Notes: generated by a model from the letters alone, not told the origin. A stretch of DNA of 51,997 nt from CAZHZT01 sp964537285 (GCA_964537285.1 CAZHZT010000030.1:1-51997), one strand, 5' to 3'; shown: positions 16,140 to 24,739, counted from the first letter of the stretch. Numbers and translations: made by a program.

Positions 16140-17093
16140 ATGAAAGTGTTCATTATTGTATTAACAGGAGCTTTAGTAAGTTTAAGTGTGCTTTTTGAGC
16201 CAAACGTAAATAACGATCCAACACCTCCTGCAGATCGGGAGGCCTTGGGCAAGCAATTGTTTTTTGATAAAGCGCTTTCTCTGGATCGTTCTATTTCATG
16301 TGCAAGCTGCCATATTCCCGAATTTGCTTTTGCGGATACGGCTGCCTTGTCAAAAGGCGTAAATGGTGCTTTAGGAACGCGAAATACTCCTTCTGTTATG
16401 AATATGGCTTTTCGGCCTTACTTTTTTTATGATGGAAGAGCGGCAACACTAGAACATCAGGTTAAAGGCCCCATCGAAAATCCGGTGGAAATGAACCTTA
16501 AATATTCAGAGGCAGTAAAGCGCGTCCAAGCAAATGATGATTATCAGCAGGCTTTCCTTCAGCTTTACGGAGCATCTCCGGATTCATCGAATATCTTGGA
16601 AGCTATTGCTACTTTCATGCGTAGTTTAGAAAGCAATGGTACTGCTCCGCATGATCGCTGGATGTTTGGAGATGAATCTGCGATGACTGCTTCCCAGGTT
16701 CGCGGCCGGATCATTTTTATTGAAAAAGGTAAATGTTTTGATTGCCACTTCGGTCCAGATTTTACGGGGGATGAATTCCGCAATATTGGTCTGTATGATG
16801 AAAAAACATTAACGGATAAAGGTCGATTTGATATCTCTAAGGATTCAACGGACTTGGGCAAATTTAAAACACCTGGCTTGCGAAATATAGCGCTTACGGC
16901 CCCTTACATGCACAATGGCATGTTCGAAACCCTTGAAGAAGTGATTGAATATTATGATAATCCATATCAATTTGTCAAAAATCCTATCAATATAGATCCA
17001 TTGATGGTGGAGCCGCTTGGTTTGACCGATCAGGAAAAAACCGACCTGCTGCACTTTTTGCATTCGTTGACGGATGCTGAGCTGCCGTTGTAA
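16140..17093 (+). CDS. Diheme cytochrome c peroxidase (CcpA/MauG family)
   Basis: A periplasmic enzyme of about 317 residues that reduces H2O2 with electrons from c-type cytochromes. An N-terminal hydrophobic segment (KVFIIVLTGALVSLSVLF) acts as signal or anchor. There are two heme-binding sites: CASCH (C54, C57, H58) and CFDCH (C199, C202, H203). Late family segments GKFKTPGLRNIALTAPYMHNG and LLHFLHSLT are present. I start at the ATG at 16140; a GTG is in frame three codons upstream. It lies 74 bp after hoxW on the same strand and may be cotranscribed, but a functional link with the hydrogenase is only inferred. Confidence 0.92.
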   Translation: MKVFIIVLTGALVSLSVLFEPNVNNDPTPPADREALGKQLFFDKALSLDRSISCASCHIPEFAFADTAALSKGVNGALGTRNTPSVMNMAFRPYFFYDGRAATLEHQVKGPIENPVEMNLKYSEAVKRVQANDDYQQAFLQLYGASPDSSNILEAIATFMRSLESNGTAPHDRWMFGDESAMTASQVRGRIIFIEKGKCFDCHFGPDFTGDEFRNIGLYDEKTLTDKGRFDISKDSTDLGKFKTPGLRNIALTAPYMHNGMFETLEEVIEYYDNPYQFVKNPINIDPLMVEPLGLTDQEKTDLLHFLHSLTDAELPL

Positions 17094-17095
17094 AA

Positions 17096-17167
17096 AAGGA
17101 GTTGAATGCCAAAATATGAGTCATTCCGAATTTTCGGAATGACTCATATTTTGGCATTCAACTCCTT
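17096..17167. terminator. 35-bp perfect hairpin after the peroxidase gene
   Basis: Arms 17096-17130 and 17133-17167 pair perfectly over 35 bp with a 2-nt loop. The centre is the CCGAATTTTCGG core. The left arm starts three bases after the stop codon. The outer 20 bp of the arms are unrelated to the other members of this core family. The remaining bases 17168-17336 show nothing recognisable. Confidence 0.8.
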
Positions 17168-17336
17168 CCCACTTCCTACCTCTTTATGTTAAGCTTACAT
17201 GGAATTAACTCAAAAATAACAGCTCTTCTATTATCTCCCTTGGCGAAATAATATTTCTTTACAGCCAATAAAGTTTGGCCATTCTGGCCTACTAAGGAGC
17301 TCCAGAAACGTCTATTACTTAGTTAGTGCGGTTGTT

Positions 17337-18413
17337 ATGCAAAAAAGTAAGGTAGCTATCTTTTCTTCATCGAATCACCCCTTCGAGTTGGAAGAAGTCG
17401 TCATCCCAGACTTAAAGAAAGGAGAAATTCTGATACGCAACGAATATACCACCCTTTGCCGCAGTGATTTAAATACCTATTGCGGCAAAAGACAGGAGAA
17501 AACGCCGACTATTCTTGGGCATGAAATAGTAGGAAGGATTGTAGCAATCAGTAATGATGATTCATTAACGGATGCCAGAGGAGAGCAGCTTCAATGCAGT
17601 GACAGGGTTTCCTGGGCTATTTATGCCAGTGACCCGGAAGATGAATTGTCCAAAATTGGGATTCCACAAAAAGCAAGCGACTTATTTAAGTATGGTCATG
17701 AGCGAATAACTGAAAATAGCCATTTGCACGGAGGGTTAGCGGAATTTACAATCCTTAGAAAAAATACCCCCATTGTAAAAATTGATGAAAAACTTCCACT
17801 TCCGGTAGCTGCAATTATAAATTGTGCCGTCGCTACAGTGGCTGGAGCTATTCGGTTAGCAGGGGAGGTTCAGGGAAAAAATGTGCTGGTATCCGGAGCA
17901 GGAATGCTGGGGATGATCGCATGTGCCATGAGTAAAACAAAGGGGGCAAAAAAACTTGCTGCAATGGATATTAACCCCGAGCGCCTTGAAATCGCTCAAG
18001 AGTATGGAGCGGACTTTGGATTTGTCCCTGATGAATTGGAGGCTGTTAAAGAACATTTTGGAAAATCGAACCCATTTGACATCATCATTGAATTAAGCGG
18101 CGTGAAAACAGCCATCGAACAAACTTTATCGACTTTAGCACTGGGAGGAACGGCCGTTTGGGTTGGAGCCACCCATCCCCAGCCAGATTTAAGCCTCAAT
18201 GCCGAGAAAATGGTCCGGAATCTTTGGACAATCAAGGGATTGCATAATTATAATCAACAAGATTTTATTGATGCTGTAGAATTTATGGAGCATCATTATC
18301 AAGAGTATCCTTTTGAAAGCATGATCCATGATCGATTCACACTCTATCAGGTAAATGAAGCTTTCGAATATGGAATGGATAAAAATCCCTTCAGAGTCGG
18401 AATTAAATTATAA
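17337..18413 (+). CDS. Zinc-dependent alcohol dehydrogenase, probably of a phosphonate-type pathway
   Basis: A 358-residue medium-chain dehydrogenase. Catalytic-zinc residues are visible at C41 (LCRSDLN) and H62/E63 (LGHEIVG). The Rossmann fold has VLVSGAGMLGMIA near residue 185, with an acidic residue after the second strand (MDINPERL) that favours NAD(H). The four-Cys structural zinc lobe of classical enzymes is absent. Dehydrogenases of this kind next to phosphonatase-like hydrolases have been proposed to act in phosphonate breakdown (TIGR03366 type), and the next gene fits that. The substrate cannot be read from the sequence; a general alcohol or polyol dehydrogenase is possible. Confidence 0.75.
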   Translation: MQKSKVAIFSSSNHPFELEEVVIPDLKKGEILIRNEYTTLCRSDLNTYCGKRQEKTPTILGHEIVGRIVAISNDDSLTDARGEQLQCSDRVSWAIYASDPEDELSKIGIPQKASDLFKYGHERITENSHLHGGLAEFTILRKNTPIVKIDEKLPLPVAAIINCAVATVAGAIRLAGEVQGKNVLVSGAGMLGMIACAMSKTKGAKKLAAMDINPERLEIAQEYGADFGFVPDELEAVKEHFGKSNPFDIIIELSGVKTAIEQTLSTLALGGTAVWVGATHPQPDLSLNAEKMVRNLWTIKGLHNYNQQDFIDAVEFMEHHYQEYPFESMIHDRFTLYQVNEAFEYGMDKNPFRVGIKL

Positions 18414-18415
18414 GA

Positions 18416-18455
18416 CTTATTTTGCACCCCATCAGCAGCTACAGAACAAGTCTAT
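18416..18455. repeat. Degenerate TCTACAGAACAAGTCT inverted repeat
   Basis: AGACTTATTTTGCACC faces GCTACAGAACAAGTCT, about 12 of 16 bp paired, two bases after the dehydrogenase stop. It is the same arm family as 10661-10722. A second imperfect stem built on GCCGTTAGCTCGTGGCC and its near complement follows at 18480-18560. Either may terminate or attenuate transcription into the next gene. Confidence 0.5.
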
Positions 18456-18582
18456 ATAAATTCGTAACTATTTAGCCGTTAGCTCGTGGCCTTTAGTTAC
18501 TAACTAAGAAGAACATTAATAAATCCCTTTATTGGCTATCGGCCACGGGCGACGGGCAAAATAATTATAGAAATTTTTACAA

Positions 18583-19305
18583 ATGAGCCGTGTTAAATTA
18601 GTTGTTTTTGACCTTTCTGGCACTACAGTAGAAGATGATAATGCTGTAGCTAAAAGCTTATATCAGGCAGCTGTTGAATTTGGAATAGATGTGACGCTTG
18701 AGGATTTTCAACGAACAATAGGTACCAATAAAATACATCTTTACCAGTTCATGATTGCCCGAAATCAGGGCAAACCTGTGAACTTTGCAGATCTGGAGAA
18801 ATATGACTTCCCTGAACTGAAAGTGGAAGCAATGAAGCTTTTTGAGCGCTATTCGGTCATTATGCTCGATTATTACCGGAACAACGTTCAAGCCATGCCA
18901 GGAGCCGAAGCTACTTTCGAGTGGTGCAAATCCAATAATATTAAAGTCGCCACAGATACGGGTTTTCATAAAGATGTAAGTGATGCAATTGTAGGGGGCT
19001 TAAGCTGGGAAAGCAGAGGCTTAATAGATTTGGCCGTTCATGTTGAAAGTACTGGTGGAGTGGGTAGGCCGGCACCCTTTATGATTTTCCATGCTATGCA
19101 GCAACTGGGCATACAAAGTGTTCATGAAGTGATAAAAATCGGAGATACCCCCGCCGATTTATTGTCTGGTAAAAATGCAGCTTGTAAGGGAAATATTGGT
19201 GTACTCAGTGGAGCGAATTCTATTGAAGTACTCGGAAAACTGGCTCATACGCATATTCTGCCCAGTGTGGCCAATTTACCTGAATTAATTGAAGCGCAGT
19301 TTTGA
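18583..19305 (+). CDS. Phosphonatase-like HAD hydrolase (PhnX-like)
   Basis: A 240-residue HAD-superfamily hydrolase. Motif I is FDLSGTTVEDD near residue 9; the second Asp of the usual DxD is replaced by Ser, while phosphonoacetaldehyde hydrolases have Ala or Gly there. Motif III/IV is IKIGDTPADLLSGKNA with the metal-binding Asp. Lys50 in IGTNKIH sits where PhnX has its Schiff-base Lys53, so C-P bond cleavage through an imine is plausible; this alignment is by eye. VGRPAPFMI is also typical of PhnX-like proteins. The gene lies between an alcohol dehydrogenase and a transporter. Its stop codon lies inside the left arm of a 37-bp hairpin. Confidence 0.8.
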   Translation: MSRVKLVVFDLSGTTVEDDNAVAKSLYQAAVEFGIDVTLEDFQRTIGTNKIHLYQFMIARNQGKPVNFADLEKYDFPELKVEAMKLFERYSVIMLDYYRNNVQAMPGAEATFEWCKSNNIKVATDTGFHKDVSDAIVGGLSWESRGLIDLAVHVESTGGVGRPAPFMIFHAMQQLGIQSVHEVIKIGDTPADLLSGKNAACKGNIGVLSGANSIEVLGKLAHTHILPSVANLPELIEAQF

Positions 19306-19377
19306 GGTTGAGGTTATTTAAAAAGTGCTTCGTTGCCGAAGGCAACGAAGCACTTTTTAAATAACCTCAACCTCAAA
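19301..19377. terminator. 37-bp perfect hairpin overlapping a stop codon
   Basis: Arms 19301-19337 and 19341-19377 pair perfectly over 37 bp with loop GAA. The left arm starts before the TGA stop (19303-19305) of the PhnX-like gene, and the right arm ends 15 bp before the next ATG. It fills the whole gap between two genes of what looks like one functional set. Confidence 0.85.
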
Positions 19378-19392
19378 TAAAAAATAATAACC

Positions 19393-20679
19393 ATGTCAAC
19401 CACTACAAAAAAGTTTCACTTTAATTCTAGCCTGGTATTTGCCATTTTTTCTATGGCTGCTGCCTTTATTACCTATTGCAGTATGTATGCCTTCCGGAAG
19501 CCTTTTACTGCCGGGGTTTACGCGGATATGCAACTTTGGGGTATTGATTACAAGATTATTCTGATCACTACCCAGGTGTTGGGGTATATGCTTTCCAAAT
19601 TCATTGGAATCAAGGTGGTTTCTGAAATGACGCCGCAAAGGCGGATTATTTCTATCCTGTTGTTAATTGGAACAGCATGGGCTGCCTTATTTCTTTTTGC
19701 CGTAACTCCCTATCCGTATAATTTTGTATGGCTATTTTTTAATGGAATACCATTGGGAATGATCTGGGGGATTGTATTTAGTTTTCTGGAAGGTCGCCGG
19801 AATACAGAATTACTAGGAGCGGGAATGGCATCCAGTTTTATTGTAGCCTCTGGTTTGGTAAAATCTGTTGGTAAAGCTTTAATTGAAAACTATGGAATTT
19901 CCGAGTTCTGGATGCCCTTTTTAACGGGGATGATATTTGTGCCCACTTTGCTTGTTGGCGTTTGGATGTTGGGTAAAATTCCTCCTCCAACGGAGGAAGA
20001 TGAAGCGGAACGTACCGAAAGAGTGCCCATGAATGGAGCTCAGCGTAGAGCCTTCTTCCTTTCCTTCGCTCCGGGCATTATTTTCATGGTGCTGGTTTAT
20101 ATGGCCCTAACTATTTTCCGGGATTTAAGAGACAATTTCGCCGTTGAGCTTTGGGCCAATTTGGGGTATGCAGAGGCACCGGAGGTGCTGCTTACTGCCG
20201 AGATCCCAATCGCCATTAGTGTTTTTGCGATTATTGCCTTCATGATCGTAATTAAAAACAACCACCTGGCTTTTTTTGCTAATCTGGGGATAATAATGCT
20301 TGGTGGTTTGTTATTGGTTATTACAACTTATTTGTTTCAGCGTGGACTGCTTTACCCTGCCGCCTGGATGATTCTTGTTGGCTTTGGGATGTACCTTTCT
20401 TATGTGAGTTATCATACCATGCTTTTTGAGCGCTGGATTGCCTTATTCAGGTATAAGAGTAATATTGGGTTTCTGATGTATATCGTAGATGCTTTTGGTT
20501 ATTTGGGTAGCGTGGGTATTTTATTCTATAAGAATTTTAGTAGCAAAGATGTGAACTGGCTGGTTTTTATTTCTAACATTTCTTACGTTATAGGGGGAGT
20601 TACCATAATCCTAAGTTTGCTTGCCTTTATTTATTTTAGAATAAAGCACAAACGCTCAGTGGAAGTCGCCTTGCATTAA
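19393..20679 (+). CDS. DUF5690-family MFS-like transporter
   Basis: A 428-residue integral membrane protein with about 12 hydrophobic helices (the first near residues 12-35, the last near 395-418) and a charged central loop (PPTEEDEAERTERVP) splitting two halves of six, the MFS layout. YCSMYAFRKPFTAG near residue 27 is the hallmark of DUF5690, a family mainly of Bacteroidota with no proven substrate. Its position after a PhnX-like hydrolase suggests import of a phosphonate or related organophosphorus compound, or export of a product. The gap before it is wholly hairpin, so expression may be uncoupled from the upstream genes. Confidence 0.82.
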   Translation: MSTTTKKFHFNSSLVFAIFSMAAAFITYCSMYAFRKPFTAGVYADMQLWGIDYKIILITTQVLGYMLSKFIGIKVVSEMTPQRRIISILLLIGTAWAALFLFAVTPYPYNFVWLFFNGIPLGMIWGIVFSFLEGRRNTELLGAGMASSFIVASGLVKSVGKALIENYGISEFWMPFLTGMIFVPTLLVGVWMLGKIPPPTEEDEAERTERVPMNGAQRRAFFLSFAPGIIFMVLVYMALTIFRDLRDNFAVELWANLGYAEAPEVLLTAEIPIAISVFAIIAFMIVIKNNHLAFFANLGIIMLGGLLLVITTYLFQRGLLYPAAWMILVGFGMYLSYVSYHTMLFERWIALFRYKSNIGFLMYIVDAFGYLGSVGILFYKNFSSKDVNWLVFISNISYVIGGVTIILSLLAFIYFRIKHKRSVEVALH

Positions 20680-20861
20680 TTATGATTATTATGAAAAAGG
20701 ACGCAAAGGGAATCGTTTTTTGCCCAAACGGTTGAGGTTTATACTATTACCTCCATTGCAATTGGTCAATTGGAAAAATGTTTTTTGGAGCATTGGGCTC
20801 GCATCCATTTTGCTTTTATATTTCCTTTTCTTTCCACTCAAACATGCTTATCTTTGGAGTT

Positions 20862-22391
20862 ATGAAATATCCAATCGGCATACAAGATTTTCGCAAGATT
20901 CGCGAGGAGGGCTTTGTTTATATAGATAAAACAGAGCAAATTTTTAACCTATTGAAAAACGGGGATTACTTCTTCCTTTCCCGCCCACGTCGCTTTGGCA
21001 AATCCCTGCTGCTTTCTACGATAAAAGAATTATACAGTGGGCAAAAGGCTCTCTTTAAAAGGTTGTGGATTGAAGATCAATGGAATTGGGAGGAACAGCA
21101 TCCGGTGATTTGGTTAAAGTTTAGTAGCCAGGGGGTAAGCACTCTTGGGCTGGAGAAAGCGATCCACAATATGTTGGAAGTAGCCGCGGAGGACTTGGGG
21201 GTAAGTCTTCCCGATACCAGCTACGATCAAAAATTCAAATCGTTGATCCGGCAGACAGGAAAAGAAAAAAAAGTGGTGCTGCTCGTAGATGAATACGATA
21301 AGCCAATCATCGACTACCTGGATGATATTGAACAGGCAGAGGCCAATCGTAATGTCCTAAAGAACTTTTACTCTGTTATCAAAGACAGCGACCCCTATCT
21401 TGAATTGGTGTTTATCACCGGGGTATCTGCTTTTTCCAAGGTGAGCATCTTTTCGGAATTGAACAACTTGAGCAATATTAGTCTGCATCGTTATTCGGAC
21501 ACCTTGCTTGGCATCACGCACGAAGAGCTGAGTGCTTATTTTGCAGGACCCATTCAGCAAATAGCTGATTTAGAAGAAATCTCTACAGACGCATTGGTGA
21601 AAAAAATTCAGCTTTGGTACAATGGTTATTCCTGGAATGGCGTAGATCGGCTGTACAATCCCTTTTCCTTATTACGCTTTTTCGATGCCCGTAAATTCCA
21701 AAACTTTTGGTTCGAAACAGGTACACCAACCTTTTTGATCAAGGAGTTGAAAAAACATCACTTTTACGACATCGAGCACATAGAAGTCTCAGAAAATCAG
21801 TTGAACAGCTTCATTATTTCCGCTTTAAACCCCACCAGCCTGCTCTTTCAGACCGGTTACCTTACCATCGATCATTACGATAAGGACTTGTTCTTGTACA
21901 CGCTTCGGTATCCCAACCAGGAGGTGCGCTTTTCCATGCAACAATATCTATTGCAAGCTTATCAAGACAATCTAGCTGTGGATCCCCTCAGTCCAGTGGT
22001 TCGAGTGCTGAAAGCATTGAGGAAGAATGACATGGAAACGGTCATTTCTACGATCAACAGCCTTTTCGCTTCCATTCCCTACGATCTCTGGCAAAAGGAA
22101 AATGAGCATTTCTATCACGCCCTCGTCCACCTGATCTTTTCTTTGCTGGGTACCTACATCCGATCAGAAGTGCACACCTCCCAAGGCTGCTGCGACGCAT
22201 TGGTGGAGAACGAACACTACATTTACGCCTTTGAGTTCAAGCTGGATGGCAGCGCGGAAGCAGTGCTGCAGCAGATTCGCGAAAAGGGCTACCTGGCACC
22301 TTATCAGGATTCAGAAAAAGAAAAAGTGGCCGTGGGCATTAACTTTTCGACGGAGAAGAAGGCAGTGGAGGAGTGGAAGGTGGAAAGTTGA
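20862..22391 (+). CDS. AAA-ATPase-like / PD-(D/E)XK nuclease family protein
   Basis: A 509-residue protein from the ATG at 20862 (MKYPIGIQDFRKIREEGF); the frame is open upstream without similarity. The N-terminal part is an AAA-ATPase-like domain (PF09820 type), with YIDKTEQI, the loop FLSRPRRFGKSLLLST near residue 38 as Walker A, and VVLLVDEYDKPIIDY as Walker B. The C-terminus has the PD-(D/E)XK-like signature ALVENEHYIYAFEFKLDGSAEAAL-type with a Val (EFK as the catalytic end). The family occurs in many copies in Bacteroidota and clostridia, is often variable between strains, and has no established role; defence or mobile-element biology is suspected only. Confidence 0.85.
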   Translation: MKYPIGIQDFRKIREEGFVYIDKTEQIFNLLKNGDYFFLSRPRRFGKSLLLSTIKELYSGQKALFKRLWIEDQWNWEEQHPVIWLKFSSQGVSTLGLEKAIHNMLEVAAEDLGVSLPDTSYDQKFKSLIRQTGKEKKVVLLVDEYDKPIIDYLDDIEQAEANRNVLKNFYSVIKDSDPYLELVFITGVSAFSKVSIFSELNNLSNISLHRYSDTLLGITHEELSAYFAGPIQQIADLEEISTDALVKKIQLWYNGYSWNGVDRLYNPFSLLRFFDARKFQNFWFETGTPTFLIKELKKHHFYDIEHIEVSENQLNSFIISALNPTSLLFQTGYLTIDHYDKDLFLYTLRYPNQEVRFSMQQYLLQAYQDNLAVDPLSPVVRVLKALRKNDMETVISTINSLFASIPYDLWQKENEHFYHALVHLIFSLLGTYIRSEVHTSQGCCDALVENEHYIYAFEFKLDGSAEAVLQQIREKGYLAPYQDSEKEKVAVGINFSTEKKAVEEWKVES

Positions 22392-22462
22392 AAAAACTCC
22401 CGCAACCCTGGCGGGCGGGGGCAAATTTTTCCTTTATCCTTCCCAAACACCGTAAAGAGAGT

Positions 22463-22565
22463 ATAAAGTTGAAAGTTTGTAAAGTTAAAAGTTGAAAAGC
22501 GGCAAAGCCGCAACTTCTTTTAACTTTCCACTTTACAAACTTTTTACTTTCTAACTTTCAACTTT
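22463..22565. terminator. Imperfect long hairpin between convergent genes
   Basis: AAAGTTGAAAGTT-type units on the left face ACTTTCAACTTT-type units on the right, closing on GCGGCAAAGCCGC at 22499-22511. It lies between the AAA/PD-(D/E)XK gene and nadA, both ending here, so a bidirectional terminator is likely. A smaller GC-rich stem lies at about 22398-22425. Confidence 0.6.
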
Positions 22566-22631
22566 CTCACTTTCTCACTTTCTGCTTTTACTAGTAGAGC
22601 CGGAAGGAGTTTAATCTTAGCCTCCCCTCAC

Positions 22632-23639
22632 TTACAATCCTGCTTTCGCAGAAATCTCCAGCATCCGGTCAATGCAAGCCCTCCCTTGTTCAATTATCCA
22701 ATTGTCGGGGTGTATTTCGGGCAATTCATATTTCATGCAAGTATATAACTTCTCTAAAGTGTTACGCTTCATGTGAGGGCATTCGTTGCAGGCGCAGGTG
22801 TTATTTGGTGGGGCCGGAATGAACGTCTTGTGCGGAGATGCTTTGGCCATTTGATGAATAATTCCCGCTTCGGTGGCAACTATGAATTCATTCGAATCAC
22901 TGTTTTGGGTGTAACGCAGCAAGCCCGTGGTAGAGCCGATGAAGTCGGCGAACTCCAGAATGCTGGCTTCACATTCAGGGTGTGCAATCAGCTTGGCATC
23001 AGGATGGCGAAGCTGCAGTTTCGTGATCTTTTCATTAGAGAAAATCTCGTGCACCATACACGTACCATTCCAAAGCACCATATCCCTCCCGGTTTTTTTA
23101 ACCAGATAAGCCCCGAGGTTGCGATCCGGAGCGAAGATAATGGGCTGATCCTCGGGGATGCTTTCAATAATATGAACGGCATTGGTCGAGGTACAACAGA
23201 TGTCCGTCATTGTTTTTAGTTCGGCAGTGCAGTTAATGTAGCTGACCACCACATGATCAGGATATTTTTCCTTGAACTTTCTGAATAAGGGCGGCGGACA
23301 GGAATCGGCCAGGGAACAGCCCGCTTTAAGGTCCGGCAGCAATACCTTTTTATCTGGTGAAAGGATTTTAGCGGTTTCGGCCATGAAATGTACACCCGCG
23401 AAAACGATGATGTCCGCATCTGTAGAAGCTGCTTGCTGAGAAAGGCCAAGGCTGTCACCAATGTAGTCGGCTATATCCTGAATATCGGGCTCTTGATAAT
23501 AGTGAGCGAGGATGATCGCATTTTTCTCTTTTTTAAGCTTTTCAATCTCCTCAAAAAGATCCAGCGTTGGATCGACTTCGAGGTCTAGAAATCCCATGTT
23601 GGGGAGGTGTTCTTTTGCAATGGCTATGTCTGGGCTCAT
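22632..23639 (-). CDS. nadA: Quinolinate synthase
   Basis: Condenses iminoaspartate with dihydroxyacetone phosphate to quinolinate in NAD synthesis, using an oxygen-sensitive [4Fe-4S] cluster. The N-terminal block AILAHYYQEPDIQDIADYIG (one more residue than the core motif) and GDSLGLSQ are family signatures. Candidate cluster Cys lie in YINCTAELK, in HPECEASI and in the C-terminal TCACNECPHMKRN. The 335 residues are full length. nadB and nadC are not in this window. The hairpins at 23755-23881 lie upstream, between it and the methylase gene. Confidence 0.95.
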   Translation of the reverse strand: MSPDIAIAKEHLPNMGFLDLEVDPTLDLFEEIEKLKKEKNAIILAHYYQEPDIQDIADYIGDSLGLSQQAASTDADIIVFAGVHFMAETAKILSPDKKVLLPDLKAGCSLADSCPPPLFRKFKEKYPDHVVVSYINCTAELKTMTDICCTSTNAVHIIESIPEDQPIIFAPDRNLGAYLVKKTGRDMVLWNGTCMVHEIFSNEKITKLQLRHPDAKLIAHPECEASILEFADFIGSTTGLLRYTQNSDSNEFIVATEAGIIHQMAKASPHKTFIPAPPNNTCACNECPHMKRNTLEKLYTCMKYELPEIHPDNWIIEQGRACIDRMLEISAKAGL

Positions 23640-23754
23640 TGTAATAAATTTTGAAAAATGTAAAAATGTATGGTTTTTATTTCAATCTACGTGTTTATAA
23701 CGTATGTGATCCAAAAATAGTTTGCTTATTTTGATTTTTAAACTAAGTGCGCTT

Positions 23755-23818
23755 GTTTTTTTTTACAGACATGAGATATCCCGAATTTTCGGGATATCTC
23801 ATGTCTATAAAAAAAAAG
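23755..23818. terminator. 31-bp hairpin, CCGAATTTTCGG family, with T/A-rich base
   Basis: Arms 23755-23785 and 23788-23818 pair with one mismatch and a 2-nt loop. The inner stem AGACATGAGATAT closes on the CCGAATTTTCGG core, and the base is T8/A9, so it has U-runs in both directions. It lies downstream of the RsmI-like gene and upstream of nadA. Confidence 0.75.
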
Positions 23819-23845
23819 TCTTTACATTATTATGATAATCAATGC

Positions 23846-23881
23846 TTTTCCTACTTTTTCCTTGATGAAAAAGTAGGAAAA
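23846..23881. terminator. 15-bp perfect hairpin after the methylase gene
   Basis: TTTTCCTACTTTTTC and its complement pair perfectly around CTTGAT. It is a second stem in the 389-bp gap between the RsmI-like gene and nadA. Nothing else is recognisable in 23882-24028. Confidence 0.6.
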
Positions 23882-24028
23882 AATCAAGGCTGTATTCAAT
23901 TCTTAACGCTTTTTGACAGGCTGGCAGCCTAAAATGAATAAGGCCGGTCCTAAAGCATTAATTTATAGCATCTATTATTAATCATCGTGACAACATGAAG
24001 TTCCTTAAAGTTAAGGGATGACTAAGGT

Positions 24029-24739
24029 TTAATACAACAAAAATATCGCAGGTCTTTTATGTAGGTCAGGTAGCGGCTTTTTCCTCCACTGTTCAATGGT
24101 CTGTGTCTTGATGAATTGAGTAGGCAGCGTGATGTCCGCGGCTACACAAAATAGGGTAGAAGTATTGAGTGCTTTAGTAGCTTCTTCCAGAAGAGCATTG
24201 TTTCGGTAAGGAGTTTCCATAAAGATTTGAGTTTGCCCGTTTTTTTGGGATTTGGTTTCGAGCCGCTTCAGGTCTTTGGCAAGCAGGGGGCGCTTAGGGG
24301 AGAGGTATCCGTTGAAACAAAATTGTTGCCCATTAAGGCCGGAAGCCATAAGGGCCAGTAGAATGGAGGAGGGGCCTACAAAAGGAACCACTTCGATTCC
24401 TTTTTTATGGGCTGTTCCGACAAGCTTGGCGCCCGGATCAGCAACCGCAGGGCAGCCAGCCTCAGAAAGCAAGCCGATATCATGTCCCTCTAAGGCCGGA
24501 GCCAGAAGCAAGGGAATTTCGGATGGATCGGTGCGTTTGTTGAGCTCCGTAATGTTTAATTCCTGAATAGGAATAGGCAGTTGTGTTGCTTTCAAGAAAT
24601 GCCGGGTTGTTTTTGCTCTTTCTGCAATAAAATACTTCAATTGGTGCATGGCATTAATGGCATATTCCGGAATCGTATGCAGGCTATTCTCACCAAGAGG
24701 TGCCGGCAGCAGGAGTAATCGACCTAATTCTAATTGCAT
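24029..24739 (-). CDS. RsmI-like SAM-dependent methyltransferase (tetrapyrrole methylase fold)
   Basis: A 236-residue protein of the tetrapyrrole methylase superfamily. The N-terminus (LLLLPAPLGENSLHTIPEY) replaces the LYLVATPIGN of RsmI. The central SAM-site segments are clear: LLSEAGCPAVADPGAKLV and VVPFVGPSSILLALMASGL. It is shorter than E. coli RsmI (about 286) and lacks its C-terminal extension. A methylase of 16S rRNA C1402 is the usual annotation for such Bacteroidota proteins, but the target cannot be inferred safely. It is divergent from the PorP/SprF gene across a 604-bp gap. Confidence 0.85.
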   Translation of the reverse strand: MQLELGRLLLLPAPLGENSLHTIPEYAINAMHQLKYFIAERAKTTRHFLKATQLPIPIQELNITELNKRTDPSEIPLLLAPALEGHDIGLLSEAGCPAVADPGAKLVGTAHKKGIEVVPFVGPSSILLALMASGLNGQQFCFNGYLSPKRPLLAKDLKRLETKSQKNGQTQIFMETPYRNNALLEEATKALNTSTLFCVAADITLPTQFIKTQTIEQWRKKPLPDLHKRPAIFLLY

